A program made the position numbers and the translations under genes. Positions 14,001 through 26,000 of a stretch of 64,000 nt of DNA are shown here, one piece after another. The notes under the pieces were generated by a model, which searched no databases, was not told where the DNA came from, and worked only from the letters and a program-made list of their open reading frames with translations. This DNA is from Bimastos eiseni (taxonomy: Eukaryota > Annelida > Clitellata > Crassiclitellata > Lumbricidae). The stretch is taken from NCBI GenBank assembly GCA_959347315.1, contig OY365810.1:27604585-27668584 (forward strand), written 5' to 3'. Within the stretch, counting starts at the first letter, position 1; each line of letters starts with the position of its first letter.

Positions 14001-17000
14001 ATCACTAAGGTCTTTAAATGTGTAAAGTTATATAGGTTTTCCATAAGTTACAATCTGAGTGAAATTTTCTTAGCCAAAAACAGAATTGCTTGGTCGATTT
14101 ATTATTAAGTCAAGCTTTTGTTTATGTTTTGGCTTGAAATGGTAACCAAGGATATAAGATTTTCGTTTTATTTATTCTTTAAATTTTAAATTTGATCGTA
14201 CCCTTCTTCCAGCATCTTTTACTCAGAAGTGCACACGCCTTGACGGTGCAATTGCAGTTGTACTGCAGAGCAATTGTGCACGAAGAACTTGCTGAAGGTC
14301 CCTAAACAGTGACTGACGCCTCTGACGAGGGTCAAACCTGCTCACTCAGCACACACCGAGTGTTACGAGCCGACTGGTCTAGGCGATCAGCCACCGTACC
14401 ACACCTTTGTAAGGGTGTCGTGATGTATGTGTTGTAGGTCCAAGCGGTCGAATAACCAGAGCCGGTGTCTTCAACATGAGAAATGGTTTACACAGAGTGG
14501 AATATATGCCAATGGAGTCAGGTACGTTGTCCAGTGCTCAGCTCATTTCAGTCAATACATGCTTTCGTATATTATGTGCCATCACTGATTCAAGCAGTAA
14601 GATACATTTTGTAAAGTATATACTGACAATATTAAGCAATGTCTGTGAATTAAACAGTGCTGGTGTTGTGTTTTGTCTTAGGATGAATTGACAGCTGACT
14701 TAGTTGTTAATTAATAGTAATTAAGATGCTGTTCGGGGTGATTTTTAATTGACAGCTAACTTTGTTGTTGATTATTAATAATAATTAGGTTAGCTTCATT
14801 AAACATTGTCCAAAATACAACAATTGATTGAAATTTATTTTCCATTGTCATTAATTATTAATAATTAACAATTACTAATAATGGAAAGTGACGTTCTTTT
14901 GACTTTGAATTTAAAAATAGATGAAGTATTAGTGATCATGCTAACATAGTCACCATGACAATGGGCTGACCAGCTCGGTTTTTGTTTGGCAAAGTACAAA
15001 TCATTCTAGCTCTATTTTAAAATCTAGTTCATTCATTCATTCATTCATTCATTCTGCACATTTGTATAGTGCCCCTTCAAGAACCTACTCAGGAGCGCTT
15101 CCAGCCCAGCCACTTTATGTTATGTTTCTAAGTACATTTTTTATGCACTTAATTGGCAGCATTGCATTCATTTTTAGTTTTAAGTTTTAGTCTGTCTGGC
15201 AGTACAGCCTGGCTAATGGTCTTGCCAATGTAGTCCTTCTTTTCATCTTGTCTAAGGTTTTGCCGGCTACAAATCTATCTGCTAGATAGCCCTTGGTGAT
15301 CTAGTTGTCCCACTTGATATTCGACTCAATAGTACAATGTCTGAGCTTTTTTTTTATCAAGCCACATGCCTGGAGTGGGAAGTAAAGAGGAAGCCTTGTG
15401 GAAGTGCACTTCCTCTATGCCAGAATTGTGGATTCGTCTATTGCCAGCTCAAGGGTCGATGAGCATGAAATGAGTGCATCCCAATGGGCCAATTTTTTTT
15501 TATATGAGAACTTTATTTAATGCTGTACTGTATAATTATGCAGCTAAGGCATGTTCATAAATTATCTGTACTTCCCTAAGCTAGTTTGTCATTGATCTTA
15601 TTGTCTGTTGCTGAATTGTGCTTTTGATTGGTGATCAATTGGTAGGTTAAAAAAATGTTTGACTGATTTTTTTAAAAACTGAATAGGTGTACACCAACTT
15701 GAAGTTCTGTACGATGGAGTTCTTGTTCCTGGATCTCCATTCATCTCCAAGGCTTATGATATAACTGCCATAGCTGTCAGCCCTGTCAATGTGGGGGTCG
15801 TTGGTGTCCCAGTTGAATTCTCAAGTAGGTTTCACAGACTTCTTCTGCATGTCAGGTATTTTTATAGATGAAGGTTCATTTCTGCTTTTGGTAAAAAAAT
15901 AATTACAGTTAATTCCTCATAACCAAATATTAAGTGGTATTAACGTGGGTTATAATTGAACATGAATTATATGCATTCATTATTGTTTTAATATATGGCT
16001 AATATGATTAAATGTTAATTAATTGCTTATCACGATCCGCACTTTTTACGATTCTTCTGGTTTTCTTGATTACTATGGTTGTGTCTCTTGCAGTTGACGT
16101 ATCACGAGCGGGTGAAGGCCAGCTGGAAATCATGGTCAACAGAGCATCAGTGCCAAACAATGTACGCATGGTAAACAAGACTCTGTTCACAGTGAGCTTC
16201 ATCCCAAGGGAACCAATTCCTCATATCGTAGAAATCAAGTTCAACGGGGAGCCAATACCACGTACGTTTCTTCTTGAGGAATGTCTTGCATGTGTCCATG
16301 TGATTATGCTCTCATTTAAATGTTTAATAGTCATTAACTTGCAGTGTTTATATGTGTGCATGCTTATGTGATTACTGCTCTTGTATTTCACAGAAAATGA
16401 TCACAGATTGAGATTTAAATTTAGAGCAGCCTTCCATTGATGTCTGGGTTATTAAAGTTGTGACCCTACAGAGGTCATAGGTCATTTGATTAGATCAAGG
16501 CTGTCTTTACCCTGACCCTGCCATAGATTGATTAATTACAGAAATGTTCTCCATGACAGAGATTTTGAGTGATTTTCGTTGACTGTAGCTGTGCTGTTCG
16601 TTGACAGAGGGCTACTTAACGATTCCGATCATGGATCCATCCGGAAGGACAACGGTTCTGTCGCACAGCAATGGACTGCGTGACTCGGTGGCTGTTAACC
16701 AACAGTCCTACTTCCAGCTCCATAAAACACAATCGATGGCAGAGGCTGACCTCGAGGTCAAGGTCACATGTAGGCTGTGATTTCAGTTACTCCTCTCTTA
16801 GTGCTGTTTGTAATAAATCCTCTAATATTTTATCAAACTCATTTCCTTAAATTGGCAAATGTATATATTTGTGCAGGTCCATTAATTTTGCCTGTATTGT
16901 TGTTTATTTTAATTGCTGTGTGTGTGTGTGCTGTCTGATTCAAATTAAAGATCATTTAATAACTTTTGTGCTGTTGGCATTGGCTACAAGTATAGTTAGA

Positions 17001-20000
17001 TATTCTTAATTTAGTTCTACCTAATAGTGAATTAAATCTGATTGTTTTGCCTTCAGTATATATTTTTCTTTATTCTACAGTCTCATCTGCCATGCTTTTC
17101 ATTCAAGATTATTGAAAAACATAATTGAAAAACATGTATCACACTTCATCACTTTATTGTATGTAGTCATAGTTGTATCATATCGTATATAGTAATAGTT
17201 GCTAAAATTAATAAACTAGTAGTTTTGTAGTATTTAAAAAAATAGTATTTTATTAGAGTAGCATGTTATGGATAGGGTACGTTATAAAAATCATATGATC
17301 ATTAAAGTTGAATATTTTTAGAAATTTTTAGCATATAAGTTACAAAATTACACTTTGTTATTATCGTATAGTTTTAAAATTTAAGTTTTGTCACTTTTTG
17401 TGAGTCATTATTCTGTGATAAATTTGACGTGCAGTGACGATATCTTATTATCTCACTTGATGTAACTGTTTTTAGCACCAACTGGTGAACTTGTTCCAGC
17501 AAGAATGGTTCTTCAACCGGATGGTGATTATAAAGTGGAGTATTCCTCGAGATTTACAGGTAATTTCCAGAGTTATGACGAACTGGATGAGGGAAGATAA
17601 AAAGGTGGATTACAGCTGGATACTTCATTTTATGAATGAGGCCCAAAGGTTCCTATGACATGCATTGTAAAGAATTACATAAAAATTTCAGATCATTTTT
17701 TTTGAAGCTTTGTCAATAAATTTTTTAAAAGATAGTGTGGTTAGCATGTTTGACTGTCAACCATTAGGCTGGGGTTCAAATCCAGGACAGAAAGTCATTT
17801 TGAGACATGTCTGCTCCACTCCACTCCCATATCCTAGCATGAAAGAAGTTCCTTTCTGTTCACTCTGTTGATGAGAAGACCAGATGAGGAGGGCTGTCAC
17901 ACGCGACACTCTGGACGATGGCGCTATATAAAAGTCATCGAGCGACAGCAGAGGCGTAGGAGGACTACGGATGAAGGTGTCTACCTGACACATGAGATGG
18001 GAGACATCAATGGGCTTCGCCTGAAGCAGACGGCCTCAATACAGACAGCGAGAATTATGCAAAGATCATCGGGGTGTCAAACAACGAAACCCGACACCGC
18101 GAGGCAGATGTCAGAGCCAACTGCCCCTTCCATCTCTACGACCCACAGACAAGAAATTCATGAATCAGTTGGAGATTTGGTCTGGACCAAAGGAAATCCC
18201 CTCTAGAAGGATTGATATAGCATTGCAAGAAAAGGAACGGGGACTTGTTTCGGAACTGGGGGAGACGCTAGGTCGTTCTGACGATAAGGGTAATCAACGT
18301 AGTTGGGAATCTCGTCTCCAACGTAAACCATGGAAACATTTCTAAAAGGACACTAATAAGTCCAGTAAGTGTAGATAGGATGAGTGGTGTGTATATATTT
18401 AATTAAATATACATATTAAAACCATGAGCTTGGTGATAGAGGAAAGAACCAGCGGGTACTCTCGTCATCAAGAGGAAGGAGCGGCGAGAGGGACACCCAC
18501 GACAAGGGCGAGGATGCCAAGGAGAGAGTGAAGTGACTCACATTTTATATCTGTTGTTGCTTCTTATGGGATATCTCATTGGAGTGTTCTTTTTGTTATT
18601 ACAGTAGCTCACTCTAGTATTGATAATTTGTTCATCGTGAAATCTGTTTGAGTGGTGTTATATATGCCTTTTTCCAAATAGCCAGTTGTTCAAAATAAAG
18701 TTTACAGGCCTAATTGTAAATGATGCTGACTCCCTTTATCGTAACTGACCTAGTTCATAGCCCAGCCCTCTCTTACTCTCATTACTATTGTACTATTTGC
18801 GTCCATACCTTTAACATTTAGGTATAACATTGCTGACCTAGCCCATTTGCTTTATCGTGTTTTTACCTCATGTTGGCCTACATTTATAATTTTGCACATG
18901 TAAGACTAAGTGGCCCTAACTCGCAGGACTTTCATCCCCTAATTGGATCTCCCATGTGATCTACCTCGATTTCATGTCAACCTTTGTATAGTCAGTGATT
19001 ATTACAAAATAAATACTTTGATTTGATTTGATATAGATGCCCAATTATGTAACAACACTAATCCTACTGACCTACCTGTCACAAGACTTTTGTTGCCATA
19101 GGTCGTCACACGGTGGAGATAACTCACCTTGGCGTCGCAATAATGGGAAGTCCATTCTTTGTGGAGATCTACGATCCAAGCAAAATACGAGTGGAGGGAA
19201 ATCGAACTGGGATGGTTGGAAAACGAATGGAGTTTGATGGTAAGATTTGCAAATCATTAGTACTCTAGCCCTGCAAGCCCTTTATTATGATTGCTAGCAA
19301 TAGTGAATCCTTACTTGTTGGGCATGTCATTCTCTGTGAGTGTAATATGTTTTCTCAGAGCATGACATGCCATAGAATGAAGTGTCACTGAGAATGACAT
19401 GCCATAGAGAATCACATGTTGTCACAGCGTGGAGCATGCCACACAATGACATGTCAGAATTTTATTGTGTTACCATCATGGTGGTTTGGAGCTGTTGTGG
19501 TATGTTACTCTGTGGTTTTCCATTCTGTGTGACTTACAGTTATTGGCTGTAAAGCCAGATGGACATATTTGTCAACATTATAATAGTGGCATAGCACTAT
19601 TTATACTTTGCAAGCAGAAGTGGCAAAGTGAGATAATGCCAATTGTGCTTGGATCAGTGACTGTTCTTGGAATATCATGTCATCTCTGGTGCTTGATTTA
19701 CTCTACATTTGGTAAGGATTTCTTGGTTGTTGGACTGTCTGTGTCTCAGCACAGCATACCTTTGCCTTAGGAACCACTAAGTTCTAAAGCGGAATTGTAA
19801 TCTGGAGATTTCTTTGGCGTCCAGAAAAGCTAAAATCGTGGGAACCAGCTTATTCACAGAAATAGCAACATCATGATCGTTATCATCGCTTTCATCATCC
19901 AAGTGTGTGTCCTTAGGTTGTTAAACCATCATCTCACATTCTCACTGTTAATTTATGATCACAATTGTAAACTCTATATTTGAAAGGGAAATGCTGGACA

Positions 20001-23000
20001 CCAAATTATTCCAGGCACTGATGATGACCGAGTTAAGATTTATTAAAACAATTGGGAAGTATCTTTCAACCATCGTGTCCAACTTCAGTGCAGTAGTACA
20101 CAGACTCTTTTATGTTAGACTAGTGTTTCTCAACTTGGGTGCCACGATAGGCTAAATTTCCACCAGCCATTATTAGTTAAAATTGTAAGTTTTACTTGTA
20201 AGTTCTTTTCTTGACTATGGATTTCAGTCATTCGACACTTGGCTGGAAAGGCTGAGATGAAGCTTCAGATTACTGGACCAAGAGGAAATAACATTCGCTA
20301 CGATATGTACACAATAGCAAAAGGAGAACATATTGTCTATACACCACGCGAGCCTGGAATTTATAAGATTGATATTACATATGGTGGCCTAGATGTACCT
20401 GGTTAGTGCAAGATTTTCTATTGCTTTCATGTGAATTCACGTGCCGCAATGTCAAACCGGGATCTGATGTAATCATGTGGTGATGATGATGATGAGCCCC
20501 CTGCCTAAAGGCTTTAATGCCACCTGGGAGGAGATGAGTTTTTTTGACTTCCTTGCTGCACCTTGCAGACAGTCATGAATGAGCAATTTTTCCAAGGTCG
20601 CTGTGCCATAGTTTAAAGTTGATTCGAACTTGCGACTCTCTGGTGACAGGACACAGGAGGCTCGCTGGTTCGAATCTGCCTGAATCAGGTAATCAAGTGC
20701 AAGAATTTAATCGTCTGCTAGCAGTTAATATTTTTTATTGTTGAATGTCAAATTAATAATCTGACAATAATACATTGGAAAAGTTTGTTTTGATGGCAAT
20801 TGCTATAAGATTCAAACTGGGATCTGATATAATCAGGTGCATACAATAGATTTGTTTTATTTGTTATTTTAATAGATAGCTGTACATTAGTTATGTTAAT
20901 TAATAGTTGTATTGGTTATTTAATGATTGATATAGTTATGATTGATTTTTTTCAGGCTGCCCAATTAAACAGGAGATTACTGATAACTCATTGATTAACG
21001 CACATGGAGAGGGTTTAAAAAGAGCATTCGAAGACCAGGTTGCAACCTTCTATGTCGATTCTAGAGGTCAGCGCGGTGACCTTGCAGTGCAAGTGGATGG
21101 TGAGTATCAGTTCCTGCATTAAAATAAATTTAAGGGTAAAGGTTCGACACTTGAGAGGAACTTAGAAGATGCCATATGCAGTACAGGCAAATCAGTTGAC
21201 AAGGAGATTGAATGCTTACCATTGACTCTTTGAGTCATATCCAGGCCATGTTAATAATTAATAGGATGAACCTAAGGGCTAGGTCTCGTTAATTACCAGC
21301 ATTGGGCTTACTAGCACAAACATGGGGACATGCAAGTGAATGGTGCATCTGACTGCTGTGGTAATGAATAGGTTTGAAGTTGATGTCCTTAGACATTGAC
21401 TGCCCTAGGTGAGGAGATATCCTCTGGACTAAGCCTGGATACCAATATTGGACCACGTTCAGTTCCTTCTCAACACTTAATGACTTTTACTTAATTTTAT
21501 TTTGTTTATTCAGTAACTGTTTAAACCCACTTGGTTTCCTATTCATGTACAATCTTTTATTTACAGTTGCAAGCAACAGAATTCAAATGGCTTATTATTG
21601 CTACTAATGACAATACTATAATGGTATGATAACTTGTATGAAATAATATTAATAATAATATAAGATAATAATAATAATAATAAGTCTGATAATTTGAAAA
21701 TTATAATGGTATGAATAAGTACTGATCTCTGTTACATATCATTCTTAAAAATAAAATTGGTTGCTGTGGTGTCGCAGTAACCATGATTATCATTACAACT
21801 TTCTTATTTTTGCTAAATCGTTAAAATGTTTTTTTGGAAATTACAGGTCCAAAGAGCATTTCAAAGTGCAACATAGAGCATGATGTTGGAGGTCAATATA
21901 AGGTCACCTACACCCCAGTGGAGGTCGGCGTCTTTGACGTCTATGTCCGTTGGAATGGCCAAGAAATTGAAGGTCCACTATCAAAAAATTTCTTCTTTAG
22001 CTTTTCCTACACAATTTTAGTACTAGAAAATATTCTTTAGAAAAATTATTTGACTATGTGCATTGCCTGGGGTTGGTCTTCTCAGGTTTGAGTAATGTTG
22101 CACATAATTGACCAGAAACATTGCAAATGGCGATATCAGCATCAAGCAATGTATGTTGGTAAGTTGATTTAATAGCACCATCCTTCATGTCTATAAAGGT
22201 AATAATTGAGCCATGGGTTTATCACCGATAATGTGGTTTTAACCCTGATTAAATTCTCAATTCTCTCATAACGTTAATTTTGGTTTAGCATGGCTGAATA
22301 CGTTTTGGCGATCTTTCCTTAGGAAGTTCAGGAGGAGATGAGTTTCCAATGGTACCTCACCTAAGCATAACTTATGCTGTTACGTAGTACCTACCCTATG
22401 CCTCTTCAGCAAATATAGTTTGCTTGTTATTTACTTGTAATTAAAAATATATGAATTGCTAAATGAATAAATCCTCATTAGTGGCAGGCAATCTGAATGC
22501 CAGCATAGTATTCTATTATATCGCCAGTCAGGGTCGCTCTTATACCCTATGTAGTTAAGGAGCAATGACTTGACTAGACGTGAATCTGTTGTTTCGTGCA
22601 GGCAGTCCGTTCCATCCGAGAGTGGTGAATCCGCGTAGGGTGATGGTCATTGGAGGCTGGGAGTCACACATAGATACCCACAACCAAATGCAGCTCAGGA
22701 TGAATGAAACTAAGACGATTGAGTTCAACACAAGTGGAGCTGGACAAGGTAGGACGACATTAGCACACAATTGCCAGAGTTCTTTGTCTGTTATAATAAT
22801 AAGGTGACAATGGCAATGCAGTACTGCTTAGCTTGGTGTGGCACTGTGGCCAGTTGGTTAGAGCGGTCAGCCCGTAACGTTCAGTGTGTGCTGAGCGCGC
22901 GGGTTCGAGCTTCGTCCGGGGCGTCACCGTGTAGGGACCTTGAGCAAGTCCTTTGCGCACCATTGCTCTGCAGTACAACTGCAACTGTGCCATCGATGCA

Positions 23001-26000
23001 TGTGTGTATGCACTTCTGAGCAAAAAGATGTTGGAAGAAGGGCGGTATCAAATTTCGCAAATGAATGAATGAATGAATATTAGAAAATATGATTAGAGAC
23101 ATAGGGTGCACAGTCCACTAATGCTTTGAACCATGGTAGCCCTACCCTTTGGGTGAACAGGTCTCCTCTCTTTCTTTTTCGTCACACCTCCAATGAACGG
23201 AGCCATGTCTTCTTAGTGGAAGGCCTCTTGACCTCGAATAGTCTTCCCTTGGTGCTCTGCTCCCTTCATAAAATATTATTCTCAGACATTCCTCTTTCAT
23301 CTAAGGACAGTTTTATTGATTGCACTGGGGTTTGGATGCTCCTTTGAGTAGTCCCCTTGAATTGGGGCTATACAAATTCTTGCATTGAATGAATGACACA
23401 AGTTGATTGGGAAGTTGAGCCAGCAGATTGACGATGTGGAACATGGTTTGTTCTCATTGTAAAAATGTTGGATAGAAGTTGTTTAAATTAATTGGAGCTA
23501 CTATGTGAAAGTATACAGCAAACAGTTTGATGTCCAATTTTCCTCTTTAACTTTATTTGTGTATTGGTCCTTATTTCTTCATAGCAGTTTCTATTTGTCA
23601 CTTTCACTGAAATCATCATCTGCAATCTAGTCGAGTCAGTAGAACCCCTCAAGTTACAAATCAAGTAGTCAGTGAGTGATCCAGTCAGTCACTTGGCCAA
23701 TAAGTAAACCATAGTTGGCAAATTTGGACCCCATATTCAAGATGATTACATCAATGCATTAGCTTGGCTAAACATAGAAAATTAGTCTATTTATTTATCA
23801 CTTTTTTGCATGAAGCCTTTTAGAATAATATAGCAGTAATAACTCAGTAATTCTTCTAATTCATTTTCAAAGACACAAGAGCAGTACTCATTAATGTATG
23901 GTCGTAACTAACCATAATAGATAATTATTCCTGTGGATTTTTATGATTAAATTGATGTCAGATATATGATGCTGATGGAGTAATTGAACAAAGCATGAAG
24001 AAAGTGGTTATGGTTTTACAGGCTGCCTGATTAATTTTCATGTTAGTGACTCTTAGTTGGTTTTGCACTCTGAATAAGACATTTTTTCTCATGCTGGTTA
24101 TATATTATTGAATTTTCTTTAAGTAATTGTATACAACTATGCCCTTAAACTTACACCTTGTCGCATTAGCTAATAGTATTTTATAATTGGTGCTAATCTA
24201 CGCTTGTTTTTGTGACAGGACAACTATCTGCTGAGTTAGTTGGACCAGGAGGCAATCTCCCTATTGATGTAATTCAGCGAGAAAGAGACAGATATGCCGT
24301 TAGTTTTGTGCCGGTGTTGGAGGGTGGGTAATGGGCTGATCCTAATCCTGCTTTACTGTGGTTTATAAATACTTCAGTCGTTTAGTATGCCAAATAAATA
24401 GCATTGCTTGGGAACATTTACTACTAAAGTAATCACTAACTTGTTTAGTATTTATTTAAACTTGCACTCAAAGTAGAAAAATGGAAATTTATTGTCCAGT
24501 ATAGTTGAAGTTGCTATATGAAACCAAGATCTACATAGGTTGAAGGTGCCTTGAATTAAGAAGTCACGACAAAGACATTTATCAGCTATGGGCTAGATGC
24601 CATTTTTCCACACTTTTTATTTTGCCACTGACTTTACTTTCTAACTTGTATCTTTTATTACAGTAGAAGTAAACAATTACCTCATTGTATCATCGTCATA
24701 ATGATTACAAGATGTGAATTGGGATTGAAATCTGATCAATTAGTCTCAACTCTATGAGCAGTAATGTCACAATTTCTTTCCTCATAAAATTGTGCTAGTT
24801 TACATAAACAAATTTCAATTATCAGATGTACTACACTCAGGTTCGAATTTATAGTTTAACATAAGTTTACTTTAAATATAGTTCATTGTATGTTGTGTGC
24901 TGTGTGATAAATAAAACAAATTGATCTTTGATCAGGGGACTATTACCTTCGAATATTTTGGAATGGCTCTCTGCTGGAGCGTTGTCCTATACTTGGAGTT
25001 TGCCATTCGAGCCATGTAAGAAACGGAGGACAAGACTTGTCAAAGGGTGAGGTCAAGCGATACACTCCACATGCAACGACGACGGGTAGAAGTGACGTTG
25101 TCGATGGTAGCTCCAACTACCAGCGTGAAATCAAAACAACCACTACGAAGACTTCGGGTGCGGCAAATGGTGCAGAACACGCCTACAGCCTTGACAAGGT
25201 TGTGATGAATGGAATGGGACTACAGCAAGCGATTGTCAACAAGAAGGCAGAGTTTATCATCGATGGAACAAATGCTGGCGAAGGTCAGTAAATGATGACC
25301 AGATGCTTGCTTTCTAAGAGGGCTTTATTATTGATTTAGCACTCAGATAGTAGTACATTGCAATAAGAAATTCTTATGTTTCCAACATTCTTATATTCTT
25401 TGATGCATGTATGTTTTGATAGTGTACCTTGTGTGTATATATCGCTGTGTAGCCTCTCAAGATGTTTGCCGAACTGTTTTGTCATTAATCAACAATACCC
25501 AGAATTATCATTCCAAATGATCGTGTCTACTTGAGTGCATGCTGCATTTAATGATGATCAGTTTGACTTATGTGGTTTTTATATTTTCTCATCAGTCATG
25601 ATTATTTTGCAGGAGAACCAAGAGTGACTCTGACTGGGGTTAACGGTGAAGTTAATGTTGTGTGTGAACGAATTGAAAGCCAGAAGTACAGATGTACCTA
25701 TATTCCAAAGCAGCAAGGTAAATGGCTTAGAACGCTGTTGTCGCTATCAGGTGCTACACGTTATGCCCACCTGTTATTGGTGCCCTTTTCATTGCTCCTT
25801 TCAAGTATACTTCAAACTTCCACTTTATGAACTGATTTGCATCATTGTTTTTCTTGTTTGTTATAATCTTCATCATCACCATAACCTTTACCATTAGTAT
25901 TATAATACTTTATTTTTCCATTCTTTACTGTTTTCTGATGGCTATGTTCGTGTTAAGCCTTATAATAATAGTTTTATCTCAATCTTCATCATTAGCACGA

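Noticed and set aside
17868..18345. Open frames of 112 and 61 codons
   Set aside because: No domain, no splice link to filamin, and location next to a SINE head in an intron. Probably repeat-derived.
22843..22926. Functional tRNA gene
   Set aside because: A and B boxes are present, but the stems do not pair as in a tRNA and the sequence is part of a three-copy SINE family.
25010..25025. Internal GTAAGA donor within filamin exon 18
   Set aside because: Using it would end the exon in phase 0 and break the phase-1 join to exon 19. The frame runs on through the hinge into the next repeat.
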